Shown here: in pieces, positions 43,500 through 52,594 of the stretch
How positions within the stretch are numbered: position 1 is the first letter of the stretch
Layout: every line of letters begins with the position of its first letter
Assembly (NCBI RefSeq): GCF_014137945.1
Contig: NZ_JACGWX010000003.1
Coordinates: 248,001 to 312,000 of the forward strand
Origin: Microcella alkalica
GTDB taxonomy: Bacteria > Actinomycetota > Actinomycetes > Actinomycetales > Microbacteriaceae
Reading direction: 5' to 3'
DNA: 64,000 bases
Notes under the pieces: model-generated
Database searches by the model: none
What the model was told of the DNA's origin: nothing
What the model saw: only the letters and a program-made list of their open reading frames with translations
Program-made: the position numbers and the translations under genes

Positions 43500-46271
43500 C
43501 TACTTCTTCTTGGCGGCGGTCGTGCGCTTGGCCGCGGGCTTCTTGGCCGCGGCGCGCTTGACCGGCTTCTTCGCCGGCCCCTTGGCGCGCTTGTCGGCGA
43601 GCAGCTGCACGGCGCGGTCGAAGTCGACCGACTCGACCTCCTCGCCGCGCGGGATGGTCGCGTTCGTCTCTCCGTCGGTGACGTAGGGGCCGAAGCGGCC
43701 GTCCTTGACCTTTATCGGCTTCCCGCTCACGGGGTCGGCGTCGAACTCCTTGAGCGCGCTGGAGGCGCGACGCGCGCCGTACTTCGGCTCGGCGAACTTG
43801 GCGAGCGCGCCGTCGAGGTCGATCTCGAAGATCTGGTCCTCCGAGTCGAGCGAGCGGGTGTCCGTGCCTTTCTTCAGGTACGGGCCGTACCGGCCGTTCT
43901 GCGCGGTGATCGGCTCGTTCGACTCGGGGTCGAGCCCGACCTCGCGAGGCAGGGCGAGCAGCTTGAGCGCCGTATCGAAGTCGACCGTCGCCGGGTCCAT
44001 GTCCTTGAAGAGGGATGCCGTTCGCGGCTTCTCCGCGGCCTTCTTCTTGGCGGGCGCGCGCTTCTTGGGCGGCTCGATGACCTCGCCCGTCGCGGGGTCG
44101 ACAGCGGGCTCGGCGCCGGATGCGGCGTCGGCCTGCTCCTCCGGCTCCGGGTCGAGCTCGGTGACGTAGGGGCCGAAGCGGCCGTCCTTCGCGACGACCT
44201 GCTTTCCGTTCTCGGGGTTGATGCCGAGCACGCGGTCGCCGACGACGGGAGCGTCGATGAGCTCCTGGGCCTTCGCGGGCGTGAGCTCGTCCGGCGCGAG
44301 ATCCTCGGGAAGGTTGACGCGGCGCAGGGTCTCGGAGCCCTCCTCCGCCACCTCGAGGTAGGGGCCGTACTTGCCTATGCGCAGCGTGATCTCGTCGGTG
44401 ATCACCATGGAGTTGAGCGTCTTGGCGTCGATGTCGCCGAGGTTGTCGATCACGGGGCGCAACCCGGGCTGATGAGCGTCGCCGAAGTAGAAGCCCGTCA
44501 GCCAGTCGGTGCGGTCGGCCTCCCCGTTGGCGATGCGGTCGAGGTCGGCCTCCATCTCTGCGGTGAAGTCGTACTCGACGAGGTCGGCGAAGTTCTCCTC
44601 CAGGAGGCGCACGACCGAGAAGGCGATCCAGTTCGGCACGAGCGCGGTGCCGCGCGGCGTGACGTAGCCGCGGTCCACGATCGTCGAGATGATCGCCGCG
44701 TAGGTCGAGGGGCGGCCGATGCCGCGCTCCTCGAGCGCCTTGACGAGGCTCGCCTCGGTGTAGCGCGGCGGAGGGCTCGTCTCGTGGCCCTTGGCCTCGA
44801 CGTCCTGCACGGAGAGGGACTGGCCCTCCGCGAGCGGCGGCAGCTTCGCCTCCGCGGTCTCGGCCGCCTTCTCGGCGTCCCGCTCCTCGTCGCGTCCTTC
44901 CTCGTACGCGGCGAGGAAGCCGCGGAAGGTGATGACGGTGCCGCTCGCGGCGAACTCGGCGAGCGCGCCGACCTCGGCCGAGTCGGAGAGCGGGCCTGCC
45001 TGGATGGCGACCGACGCGGTCTGGCCGCGGGCATCCGCCATCTGGCTCGCGATCGTCCGCTTCCAGATGAGGTCGTATAGCTTCCAGTCGTTGCCGCGCA
45101 GAGTGCCCTCGAGCGCGCTCGGCGTGCGGAAGGTGTCGCCCGCGGGACGGATGGCCTCGTGGGCCTCCTGCGCGTTCTTGGACTTGCTCGCATAGACGCG
45201 GGGCTTGTCGGGGATGCTGTCTGCTCCGTAGAGCGAGGACGCCTGCGAGCGCGCGGCGGCGATCGCCTGCTGCGACAGCGACGACGAATCGGTGCGCATG
45301 TAGGTGATGTAGCCGTTCTCGTAGAGCGACTGCGCGACGGACATCGTCTGGCGAGCGGTGAAGCGGAGCTTGCGCGCGGCCTCCTGCTGGAGCGTCGACG
45401 TGGTGAAGGGTGCGGCTGGCCGCCGGGTGTGCGGCTTCGACTCCACCTTGGTCACGGTGACGGCGACGTCGGGCGCGCGGAGCGCCTCGGCGAGCGCCGA
45501 CGCCGTCGCCTCGTCGAGGGCGACCGCGCCCGAGCCCTTGAGCCGGCCGCGATCGTCGAAGTCGCGGCCGCTCGCGACCTTCTTGCCGGCCAGACGCGTG
45601 AGCCGAGCGGTGAACGCGGTCTCGGCGTCGGTCGGGCAAAGGGTCGTGTCGAGATCCCAGTACTGCGCGGCGACGAAAGCGAGGCGCTCGCGCTCGCGGT
45701 CGACGACGAGCCGGGTCGCCGCCGACTGCACGCGACCGGCGCTGAGGCCGGGACCGACCTTGCGCCAGAGCACGGGGCTCACCTCGTAGCCGTAGAGGCG
45801 GTCGAGGATGCGCCGGGTCTCCTGCGCGTCCACGAGCGCGGTGTCGAGCTCGCGCGTCGACTCCGTCGCCCGAGCGATCGCCTCGGCCGTGATCTCGTGG
45901 AAGACCATCCGCTTGACGGGGACGGACGGCTTGAGCACCTGGAGCAGGTGCCACGCGATGGCCTCGCCCTCGCGATCCTCATCCGTGGCGAGGAAGAGCT
46001 CGTCGGCGCCCTTGAGCGCCTTCTTGAGGTCGGCGATGACGCGCTTCTTCTCGTCGGAGACGACGTAGTAGGGCTCGAAGCCGTTGTCGACGTCGATCGA
46101 GAACTTGCCGAGCGGGCCCTTCTTGAGCTCGGCGGGGAGGTTCTTCGGCTCGATGAGGTCGCGCACGTGTCCGACGGAGGCCTGCACCTCGTAGCCGTCG
46201 CCCAGGTACTTGCCGATCGTCTTCGCCTTCGCGGGGGACTCGACGATGACCAGCTTCTTCGTGCTCGGCAC
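43500..46271 (-). CDS. topA: DNA topoisomerase I
   Basis: This 923-residue type IA topoisomerase relaxes negative supercoils. It has the Toprim domain (KLVIVESPAKAKTIGKYLG and DEDREGEAIAWHLLQ), the active Tyr near residue 320 in GYITYMRTDSSSLS, and RPSTYAAIISTIVDRGYV. The C-terminus has several Topo_C repeats (GRFGPYVTE, GRYGPYLKKG, GRFGPYVTDG) without zinc cysteines and a Lys/Ala tail (KKPAAKRTTAAKKK), as in mycobacteria, where it aids DNA binding. It starts the operon with tmk, holB and the secreted hydrolase. Confidence 0.97.
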   Translation of the reverse strand: MPSTKKLVIVESPAKAKTIGKYLGDGYEVQASVGHVRDLIEPKNLPAELKKGPLGKFSIDVDNGFEPYYVVSDEKKRVIADLKKALKGADELFLATDEDREGEAIAWHLLQVLKPSVPVKRMVFHEITAEAIARATESTRELDTALVDAQETRRILDRLYGYEVSPVLWRKVGPGLSAGRVQSAATRLVVDRERERLAFVAAQYWDLDTTLCPTDAETAFTARLTRLAGKKVASGRDFDDRGRLKGSGAVALDEATASALAEALRAPDVAVTVTKVESKPHTRRPAAPFTTSTLQQEAARKLRFTARQTMSVAQSLYENGYITYMRTDSSSLSQQAIAAARSQASSLYGADSIPDKPRVYASKSKNAQEAHEAIRPAGDTFRTPSALEGTLRGNDWKLYDLIWKRTIASQMADARGQTASVAIQAGPLSDSAEVGALAEFAASGTVITFRGFLAAYEEGRDEERDAEKAAETAEAKLPPLAEGQSLSVQDVEAKGHETSPPPRYTEASLVKALEERGIGRPSTYAAIISTIVDRGYVTPRGTALVPNWIAFSVVRLLEENFADLVEYDFTAEMEADLDRIANGEADRTDWLTGFYFGDAHQPGLRPVIDNLGDIDAKTLNSMVITDEITLRIGKYGPYLEVAEEGSETLRRVNLPEDLAPDELTPAKAQELIDAPVVGDRVLGINPENGKQVVAKDGRFGPYVTELDPEPEEQADAASGAEPAVDPATGEVIEPPKKRAPAKKKAAEKPRTASLFKDMDPATVDFDTALKLLALPREVGLDPESNEPITAQNGRYGPYLKKGTDTRSLDSEDQIFEIDLDGALAKFAEPKYGARRASSALKEFDADPVSGKPIKVKDGRFGPYVTDGETNATIPRGEEVESVDFDRAVQLLADKRAKGPAKKPVKRAAAKKPAAKRTTAAKKK

Positions 46272-46397
46272 GGTACTCCTCGATCTCGGGGGCGTCCGGG
46301 GGGATGTCTCCGCACCCCGGCGGTCGCTGCGGCTCGCATGCCGCGGTCAGGCACACCATACACAGGTTGTCGAAGCCATCGCCCGAGGGCCGGCGGC

Positions 46398-46718
46398 TCA
46401 GGACCGCGCGGGCCCGGCGCGGGCGGACCTCTCGACGGGGATGCCCGCGGCCGCTCCGGAGACGGTCACCACGATCTCGACACCGTCGACGCGGCATGCG
46501 GAGAGTCGCGCCCTGTTGACCTCCGCGACGCGCGCCGCCGACGCGCACGGGGCCTCGGCGACCCACCCGAGAAGGGCGTCCGCCCCGGCGAGCGCGGCCG
46601 CATCCGCGGCCCCGGAGATCCGCTGCGACTCGACGAGCGCGACGCTGACCGCGACAGCTCCGCCCCCGGAGAGGGCGACCGCGGCGGCGAGCCCGACCAC
46701 GAGCGGGGCGCCCGCCAT
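46398..46718 (-). CDS. TadE-like pilus assembly protein (Rv3654c-like)
   Basis: This 106-residue protein has a hydrophobic N-terminus (MAGAPLVVGLAAAVALSGGGAVAVSVALVESQRISGAADAAALAGADALLG) with the alternating Ala-rich helix seen in TadE/TadG-type minor pilins. It corresponds to the helicase/secretion-neighbourhood TadE-like family. The ATG (46718) overlaps the upstream stop in TGATG. It is the last gene of the Tad locus. Confidence 0.82.
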   Translation of the reverse strand: MAGAPLVVGLAAAVALSGGGAVAVSVALVESQRISGAADAAALAGADALLGWVAEAPCASAARVAEVNRARLSACRVDGVEIVVTVSGAAAGIPVERSARAGPARS

Positions 46719-47062
46719 CACCGCCCTCCGTCGAGGGCGCACGACCGGGCTTCCAGGGCGATGGGGATCGACAGGATGCGGGGCCGCACGGTCACCGTCG
46801 CGCACACGACATCGCCGGAGCGGTCGGAGCGGAGCGCTCCGCCCGGGAGCGCGGCGACCGCCCGCCCCGCGGCGGACGTGGTCGAGGCGTCGCGCGCCAG
46901 GGCGCGCGCTGCGTCGGCGGCCGCATCCTGCGCACGCAGCAGGGCCACACCGGCGCCGAGCCCATTGAGGCTCGCGACGAGCACGAGCACGACGGCCGGG
47001 ATCGCGATCGCGATCTCCGCCGTGACGGCCCCGCGATCGCCGCGCGCGCCCCTCGGAGTCAT
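46718..47062 (-). CDS. TadE-family minor pilin (Rv3655c-like)
   Basis: This 114-residue protein has a short basic leader MTPRGARGDRGAVTAEIAIAIPAVVLVLVASLNGLGAGVAL with a class III (Flp-type) cleavage site between Gly11 and Ala12 and Glu at position +5. The ATG overlaps the stop of the Flp gene (ATGA). TadE proteins are minor pilins of Flp pili and are anchored in the membrane. Confidence 0.88.
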   Translation of the reverse strand: MTPRGARGDRGAVTAEIAIAIPAVVLVLVASLNGLGAGVALLRAQDAAADAARALARDASTTSAAGRAVAALPGGALRSDRSGDVVCATVTVRPRILSIPIALEARSCALDGGR

Positions 47063-47352
47063 CCGCCGAACGAGAGCGCCGTGCGCACCATGTCGGTGAG
47101 GATGCCCCGCACCTCGTCGCTGCGCATGATCACGACGAGCAGACTCGCGAATCCGACGGCAGCCATTGTCGCGATCGCGTACTCGGCGGTGGCGGCGCCG
47201 CGATCGTCGGCGAGAGCGATTCGGCGCCGCACCCGTTCGGCGCCGGGAATCGCGGCGGCGAGCTCGGAGCGCTGCCTCGCGGGAGACCGAAGGCCCGGGG
47301 CCCGGCTCGATGCGCGGGAGTGAAGGAGAGAAGTGGAACGGTTGCGGGACAT
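47059..47352 (-). CDS. DUF4244 Flp-like major pilin (Rv3656c-like)
   Basis: This 97-residue protein has a long basic leader of about 51 residues, then the Flp motif DDRGAATAEYAIATMAAVGFASLLVVIM with cleavage after Gly and the Glu-Tyr pair at +5/+6. The mature pilin is about 46 residues. Pilins of this type are cut by a TadV/CpaA peptidase, which is not encoded here. A start further in is possible. It is followed by TadE by overlap. Confidence 0.86.
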   Translation of the reverse strand: MSRNRSTSLLHSRASSRAPGLRSPARQRSELAAAIPGAERVRRRIALADDRGAATAEYAIATMAAVGFASLLVVIMRSDEVRGILTDMVRTALSFGG

Positions 47353-47475
47353 GGGGATCGGGCCTTTCTGATGGGTGCGCGGCGGGCCGCCTGCACGGTC
47401 GGGGGCACGAACGGGGACAAGTGTGCGACGGGGCGATGCCCGCCGCGGTGCCGGCTCGAGATCGGAGGGCGATCG

Positions 47476-48390
47476 CTAGTACCCGCTTGCTGTGGAGGAG
47501 AGGAGCCCGACGAGCATCGGCACGACGCCGAGCAGCAGGAAGGAGGGCAGGACGCAGACGCCGAGCGGCAGCATCAGTCGCACTGCGAGCTCCTCGGCCG
47601 AGCGGCGCGCCCTCGATCGCTCGGCCGATCGGGCCTCGGCGGCTTCGGCGCGGGCGAGCGCCCCCAACGGTGCTCCCGAAGCGCGGGAGAGCTCGACCAG
47701 TCGCGCGAGCGCGTCATCGCCCTTCGCGCCGCGGTGCGGCACCGCGAGCCCGCATGCGGCGAGGGCATGCAGGACCGTCGTGCGCGCGGCCTCGGGAGAG
47801 CCGCCCCCGGCAGCAGCGACCGCGAGCAGGTCGAGGTCGAGCCCGATCGTCGGCGGCGGCGGCTCGGCGGCGCGGAGCATCCGCCGCATCCAGCCGCGGG
47901 CGAGCACCCCGAGAGCGAGCCCCGCGATGACGCTCGCCATGCCGATCGGATGGCAGAGGCTCGCGGCGAGATCGCTGCCGGCGAGGAGGGCCAGCCCGAT
48001 CGCGACGAGCGGGAGGGCGAGCACGATGCGCGCGGTCGCTCGCGGGCCGGCGAGCGCGACCGCGATGTCGCGCTGAGCGGCCGACCGATCGCGGACGGCG
48101 TCGGCGAAGGCCGCGAGAGCGGGGGCCAACGGTGCTCCGCTCACCGCGGCGACTGACCAGGCGGCCGCGAGACCGCGCCATCCGGCGCCGTGCTCACGTG
48201 CGACGGACGCCAGCGCGACGCCGAGCGGCTCGCCGGCGTCGAGTGCGCGGACGACCGCGGCGAGCGCCGGATCCGCTGGACGGGCCGCAGCCGCGACGTG
48301 GCGCCAGGCCGATATGGGTGCGATCCCCGCCCCGATGAGGACGGAGAGCCGGTGAACATGGCTCGCGAGGGCCTCGGGCTCCTCCGTCAC
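47476..48390 (-). CDS. type II secretion F-domain protein, single TadB/TadC-type
   Basis: This 304-residue membrane protein has a T2SSF core with membrane helices IVLALPLVAIGLALLAG, PIGMASVIAGLALGVLA and LMLPLGVCVLPSFLLLGVVPMLVGLL, and the typical cytoplasmic helices between. Most Tad loci have two such proteins; here only one gene is present, with two F-like halves. Its ATG overlaps the TadA stop (ATGA). It forms the inner-membrane platform of the pilus. Confidence 0.86.
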   Translation of the reverse strand: MTEEPEALASHVHRLSVLIGAGIAPISAWRHVAAAARPADPALAAVVRALDAGEPLGVALASVAREHGAGWRGLAAAWSVAAVSGAPLAPALAAFADAVRDRSAAQRDIAVALAGPRATARIVLALPLVAIGLALLAGSDLAASLCHPIGMASVIAGLALGVLARGWMRRMLRAAEPPPPTIGLDLDLLAVAAAGGGSPEAARTTVLHALAACGLAVPHRGAKGDDALARLVELSRASGAPLGALARAEAAEARSAERSRARRSAEELAVRLMLPLGVCVLPSFLLLGVVPMLVGLLSSTASGY

Positions 48391-49406
48391 GGCAGCGGCA
48401 CTCGGTCGATCGCAAGCCGGTCGCGACCGTCGAGTCGGAAGCGCCCGAGCTCGGCGCGGCGGCCGCCTTCGCTGTCACGGGCGAGATGGACGACGAGGTC
48501 GAGTCCGCTGAGCGCCTGGCGCGCGAGCGTCGCCGGATCGAGACCAGCGATCATTCCGACGGACTCGAGCCTGCTCGGGACATCAGCGAGGGAGTTCGCG
48601 TGCAGCGTGCCGGACCCGCCGCGATGACCCGTGTTCAGCGCGGCGAGGAACTCACGAACCTCCGCGCCCCGACACTCGCCGACGACCAGGCGATCCGGGC
48701 GCATGCGGAGCGCCTCGCGCACGAGCCGAGCGAGATCCACCTCGCCAGCCCCTTCGAGGTTCGCCTGTCGGCATTCGAGACCGACGACGTGCGGGTGAAG
48801 GATGCGCGCCTCGGCGACATCCTCGATGACCACGATGCGCTCGGTCGGCGCCGCTTCGGAGAGCCAAGCGGAGAGCAGCGTGGTCTTGCCGCTGCCGGTC
48901 GCCCCCGTGAACAACACAGTGCTCCGATCGGAGAGCGCCTCGCGAAGAGCGTCGACGACCGCGGGGGCGAGCCCAGCATCCCCCAGTTCGACGGGTCGGG
49001 AGCGAGGGAGCCGGATCGACAGCGAGGGGCCGGCCCACGCGATGGGAGGCAGCGCCGCGTGCACGCGAACCCCGTCGCCGATGCGCACGTCGACGCACGG
49101 AGAAGCCTCGTCGATGTGGCGGCCGCCGAACTCGATGAGGCGAACCGCGAGATCGCGCGCGGTCTGCGCATCGAGCCCGATGCCGGGCACGCGCTCGACT
49201 CCTCGCCCGGCGTCGCGCCAGACCGCACCGTCACCGGTCACGAACACGTCGGTCGTCGCATCGTCGTCGACCGCCCGGGCGAGCGGGCCGAGCGCCGCGC
49301 GGATCTCGACCGCGAGCGAACGGGCCACGGGCGCGGCGGCGGGGCGCGGACCGCCGGTCGCGGCGCGGCGACGGGGGTCGAGTGGGACGAACGGCGCGCG
49401 ATGCAT
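48387..49406 (-). CDS. tadA: TadA/CpaF-type pilus assembly ATPase (Rv3659c-like)
   Basis: This 339-residue secretion ATPase powers pilus assembly. It has Walker A (FTGATGSGKTTLLSAWL), Walker B-like (RIVVIEDVAE), the Asp box region (RMRPDRLVVGECRGAEVREFLAALNTGHRGGSGTLHANS) and an N-terminal domain. It heads the Tad operon. The Ssd/TadZ gene that normally lies upstream in mycobacteria is absent; the 6C RNA lies there instead. Confidence 0.92.
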   Translation of the reverse strand: MHRAPFVPLDPRRRAATGGPRPAAAPVARSLAVEIRAALGPLARAVDDDATTDVFVTGDGAVWRDAGRGVERVPGIGLDAQTARDLAVRLIEFGGRHIDEASPCVDVRIGDGVRVHAALPPIAWAGPSLSIRLPRSRPVELGDAGLAPAVVDALREALSDRSTVLFTGATGSGKTTLLSAWLSEAAPTERIVVIEDVAEARILHPHVVGLECRQANLEGAGEVDLARLVREALRMRPDRLVVGECRGAEVREFLAALNTGHRGGSGTLHANSLADVPSRLESVGMIAGLDPATLARQALSGLDLVVHLARDSEGGRRAELGRFRLDGRDRLAIDRVPLP

Positions 49407-49470
49407 CGCACGATCGTGCCCGAGCCCTCATCGTCGGGGTCGCTGGCAGTGATCTCGCGGGGAGAAACGA

Positions 49471-49501
49471 AGAACGGCTCCTCATGAGGAGGAGCCGTTC
49501 T
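49471..49501 (-). terminator. terminator of the 6C RNA
   Basis: AGAACGGCTCCTC (49471-49483) and GAGGAGCCGTTCT (49489-49501) are a perfect 13-bp stem with a 5-nt loop. The minus strand continues TCGTTTCTCC, a T-rich tail. It ends the small RNA just upstream of the Tad operon. Confidence 0.8.
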
Positions 49502-49622
49502 CGAGCTGTGTGACAGGTTTGGGGGGCGGCGCCCAACTTTGGGGGGAAATGGGCGCCGCCTCAGCAGCACGCGATTGGGGGGAATCGTAGCCGTGCTGCT
49601 CAAGTCAGTCTTGCTGCTGACA
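49471..49622 (-). ncRNA. 6C small RNA
   Basis: The minus strand has two stem-loops, each with six Cs in its loop: stem 49563-49571/49592-49600 with the inner pair CGATT/AATCG around CCCCCC, and stem 49525-49535/49550-49560 (11 bp) with CCCCCC in its 14-nt loop. A third C6 run follows. This is the definition of the actinobacterial 6C RNA (B11 of Mycobacterium tuberculosis), which pairs with G-rich mRNA leaders. It also sits beside a tad locus there. The terminator at 49471 is the 3' end; the 5' end is predicted from the promoter at 49629-49656. Confidence 0.9.
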
Positions 49623-49628
49623 TATCTC

Positions 49629-49656
49629 AGTGTACGACAGCGCATCCCTGCGTCAA
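49629..49656 (-). promoter_or_regulatory. promoter of the 6C RNA
   Basis: TTGACG (49656-49651) and TACACT (49634-49629) are separated by 16 bp, the best sigma-70-type promoter seen in the window. A palindrome GGACA-N6-TGTCC (49664-49679) lies just upstream and may be a regulator site. Confidence 0.8.
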
Positions 49657-49892
49657 GACCTCCGGACAGGGAATTGTCCTCCAAAGTGCCGACACCCGCT
49701 CGGGGGCCGCGACGGGCCTGTCCGCGGCCCCTCTCCGAAGCGCGAATGCGGCCGTTCGTCGCCTCATCGCGCACGCTCGTCGCACCGGTCGCCCTGAGCC
49801 TGGCGGCCGTCGAGCACGTGAATAGGATTGTCCTTGACCCCCTCAGCGTTGCGGCAGTCCAGGCCTGTTACGCACATCGACCAAGGATGACG

Positions 49893-51842
49893 ATGTCCAC
49901 GACCTCGATCGACAGCCTCCTGCACGAGGAACGGCGCTTCGCGCCCGACCCCGACTTCACCGCCCGCGCGGTCGCCGGCCCCGAGCTCTACGCGCGGGCC
50001 GCCGACGACCGGCTGGGCTTCTGGGCCGACCAGGCCCGCGAGCTGCACTGGCACACTCCCTTCACGCAGACCCTCGATTGGTCGAACCCGCCGTTCGCGC
50101 GCTGGTTCCACGACGGCGAGCTCAACGTCGCCTACAACTGCCTCGACCGCCACGTCGAGGCGGGAAACGGCGATAGGGTCGCGATCCACTGGGAGGGCGA
50201 GCCCGGCGACACCCGCACGATCACGTACTCCGAGCTCACCGCCGAGGTGAAGCGCGCGGCGAACATGCTCGCCGGCCTCGGCGTCGGGCAGGGCGATCGG
50301 GTCGCGATCTACCTGCCGATGATCCCGGAGGCCGTGATCTCGATGCTCGCCGTCGCGCGGCTGGGCGCGATCCACTCGGTGATCTTCGGCGGCTTCAGCG
50401 CCGAGAGCATCCGGGCCCGCGTCGAAGACGCCGACGCCAAGCTCGTCATCACCGCGGACGGGGGGTGGCGCAAGGGCAAGGTGTTCCCCCTCAAGCACGC
50501 CGTCGACGCCGCGCTGGCGGCCGCCGAGACCGACGTCACGAGCGTCGTGGTCGTCCGCCGTGGCGAGAACGACGTCGACTGGCAGCACGGTCGAGACGTG
50601 TGGTGGCACGAGGCGATGTCGGAGTCCTCGGAAGAGCACGAGGCGCAGGGGTTCGACGCCGAGAACCCGCTCTTCATCCTCTACACGAGCGGGACGACCG
50701 GGCGGCCCAAGGGGATCCTGCACACGAGCGGCGGGTACCTCACGCAGGCCGCCTTCACTCACCGCAGCGTCTTCGACCTCAAGCCCGAGACCGACATCTA
50801 CTGGTGCACCGCGGACGTCGGCTGGGTCACCGGCCACTCGTACATGGTCTACGGGCCGCTCGCGAACGGCGCGACGCAGGTCATGTACGAGGGCACCCCC
50901 GACACCCCGCACCCCGGCCGGTGGTGGGAGATCATCCAGAAGTACGGCGTGACCATCTTCTACACCGCGCCCACGGCCATCCGGTCGTTCATGAAGGCGG
51001 GCCGCGAGATCCCGCTCGCCTACGACCTGTCGAGCCTGCGCGTGCTCGGATCGGTGGGCGAGCCCATCAACCCCGAGGCCTGGGTCTGGTACCGGGAGAT
51101 CATCGGCGGCGGGAAGACCCCCATCGTCGACACTTGGTGGCAGACCGAGACGGGCGCGATCATGATCAGCGCGCTGCCCGGGGTCACGACGACGAAGCCG
51201 GGATCGGCCCAGGTGCCCATCCCCGGAATCTCGATCGACGTGCTCGACGAGGACGGCACGCACGTCGGCATGGAGGCGGGCGGCCTCCTCGTGGTCACCG
51301 AGCCATGGCCGAGCATGCTGCGCGGCATCTGGGGCGACCCGGAGAGGTTCCAGGAGACCTACTGGTCGAAGTTCGGCACGAAGTACTTCGCCGGCGACGG
51401 TGCGCACCTCGACGCCGACGGCGACGTCTGGCTGCTCGGCCGCGTCGACGACGTCATGAACGTCTCCGGCCACCGCCTGTCGACCATGGAGATCGAGTCG
51501 GCCCTCGTGTCGCACCCCATCGTGGCGGAGGCCGCCGTCGTCGGCGCGAGTGACGACACGACCGGCCAGGCGGTCGTCGCCTTCGTGATCCTCCGCTCGA
51601 AGAAGGCGAAGAGCGTCTCGGCCACCGAGGCGAGCCAGCAGCTCCGGGCGCACGTGGCCGAGCAGATCGGCGCGATCGCCCGACCCCGCGAGATCTTCGT
51701 GGTGGCCGAGCTGCCGAAGACGCGCTCGGGGAAGATCATGCGTCGTCTGCTTCGGGACGTCGCCGAGGGCCGCGAGATCGGCGACACGACGACGCTCACG
51801 GACTCGACCGTCATCACCGTCATCACGGACACGATGCGCTGA
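49893..51842 (+). CDS. acs: acetyl-CoA synthetase
   Basis: This enzyme of 649 residues makes acetyl-CoA from acetate, ATP and CoA. Adenylation motifs are [32 protein letters not shown], and the C-terminal [18 protein letters not shown]. The acetylation-controlled Lys is in [14 protein letters not shown]. The ATG at 49893 is preferred because AAGGA precedes it at 5 nt; ATG 49887 would add two residues. The upstream 49690-49880 region has no other gene. Confidence 0.96.
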   Translation: MSTTSIDSLLHEERRFAPDPDFTARAVAGPELYARAADDRLGFWADQARELHWHTPFTQTLDWSNPPFARWFHDGELNVAYNCLDRHVEAGNGDRVAIHWEGEPGDTRTITYSELTAEVKRAANMLAGLGVGQGDRVAIYLPMIPEAVISMLAVARLGAIHSVIFGGFSAESIRARVEDADAKLVITADGGWRKGKVFPLKHAVDAALAAAETDVTSVVVVRRGENDVDWQHGRDVWWHEAMSESSEEHEAQGFDAENPLFILYTSGTTGRPKGILHTSGGYLTQAAFTHRSVFDLKPETDIYWCTADVGWVTGHSYMVYGPLANGATQVMYEGTPDTPHPGRWWEIIQKYGVTIFYTAPTAIRSFMKAGREIPLAYDLSSLRVLGSVGEPINPEAWVWYREIIGGGKTPIVDTWWQTETGAIMISALPGVTTTKPGSAQVPIPGISIDVLDEDGTHVGMEAGGLLVVTEPWPSMLRGIWGDPERFQETYWSKFGTKYFAGDGAHLDADGDVWLLGRVDDVMNVSGHRLSTMEIESALVSHPIVAEAAVVGASDDTTGQAVVAFVILRSKKAKSVSATEASQQLRAHVAEQIGAIARPREIFVVAELPKTRSGKIMRRLLRDVAEGREIGDTTTLTDSTVITVITDTMR

Positions 51843-51873
51843 CCCTGTCAGACGTCGAGCCGCCGGGAAGGAC

Positions 51874-51906
51874 GAACGGGGCCCCTGCCAGGCGGGGGCC
51901 TCGTTC
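51874..51906. terminator. bidirectional terminator between acs and ridA
   Basis: GAACGGGGCCCC (51874-51885) pairs with GGGGCCTCGTTC (51895-51906), one G:T, with a 9-nt loop. It lies between convergent acs and RidA genes; TTCCTCATTCC follows on the plus strand. Confidence 0.7.
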
Positions 51907-51924
51907 CTCATTCCCCGAGGGTCG

Positions 51925-52389
51925 CTAGGCGAACTCGACGACGAGCTCGACCTCGACGGGCGCATCGAGCGGCAGCACCGCGACGCCCACGGCGCTCCGG
52001 GCGTGCGCGCCGATCTCGTCACCGAAGATTTCGCGGAGGAGGGTGCTCGCACCGTTGAGCACGGCGGGCTGGCCGGTGAACCCGGGGGTCGAGGCGACGA
52101 AGCCCGTGACCTTGACGACGCGCGTCACGCGATCGAGCGAGCCGATGACGCTCTGCACCGCCGCGAGCGCGTTGAGGACGCACTGGCCGGCGAAGCCGGC
52201 CGCAGCCTCTGCCGAGACCGCGTCGCCCACCTTGCCGGTCGCCGGGAGCGCGCCGTCGACGAACGGCAGCTGACCGGCGGTGAAGACGAGGTGGCCCGAG
52301 ATCGTCGCGGGCACGTAGGCGGCGACCGGCTTCGCCAGTGCCGGGATGCTCAGCCCGAGCTCGGCGAGACGCGCGTCGATGCGGCTCAT
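51925..52389 (-). CDS. RidA/YjgF/YER057c family protein
   Basis: This 154-residue protein is of the RidA superfamily, which hydrolyses reactive enamine/imine intermediates. It resembles the longer subgroup: AAYVPATISGHLVFTAGQLPFVDGALPATGKVG, LAAVQSVIGSLDRVTRVVKVTGFVASTPGFTGQPAVLNGASTLLREIFG, and ARSAVGVAVLPLDAPVEVELVVEF. The usual catalytic Arg is here in the HARSAVGVAVLPLDAPVE segment. The ATG shares one base with the stop of DUF4177 (TGATG). Confidence 0.93.
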   Translation of the reverse strand: MSRIDARLAELGLSIPALAKPVAAYVPATISGHLVFTAGQLPFVDGALPATGKVGDAVSAEAAAGFAGQCVLNALAAVQSVIGSLDRVTRVVKVTGFVASTPGFTGQPAVLNGASTLLREIFGDEIGAHARSAVGVAVLPLDAPVEVELVVEFA

Positions 52390-52544
52390 CACGCGTCCTT
52401 CGGACGCTTCAGGTAGGCCACGAGGCCGCCCTCGGGGCCCGTGACGATCTGCACGAGCTCCCAGCCCTGCTCGCCCCAGTTGTTGAGGATGGCGGTCGTG
52501 GTGTGGATGAGGAGCGGAGTGGTCGTGTACTCCCATTGAGTCAT
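52389..52544 (-). CDS. DUF4177-like small protein
   Basis: This 51-residue protein reads MTQWEYTTTPLLIHTTTAILNNWGEQGWELVQIVTGPEGGLVAYLKRPKDA, with the WEY and GEQGWELV signatures of DUF4177. AAGGA precedes the ATG. Its TGA shares a base with the RidA start, so both are translated together, an arrangement common in actinobacteria. The function is unknown. Confidence 0.85.
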   Translation of the reverse strand: MTQWEYTTTPLLIHTTTAILNNWGEQGWELVQIVTGPEGGLVAYLKRPKDA

Positions 52545-52594
52545 CGTCGGATCCTTCGGTCTTCCTCATAGGGTGATCGCGTACCCTTGAGTCT

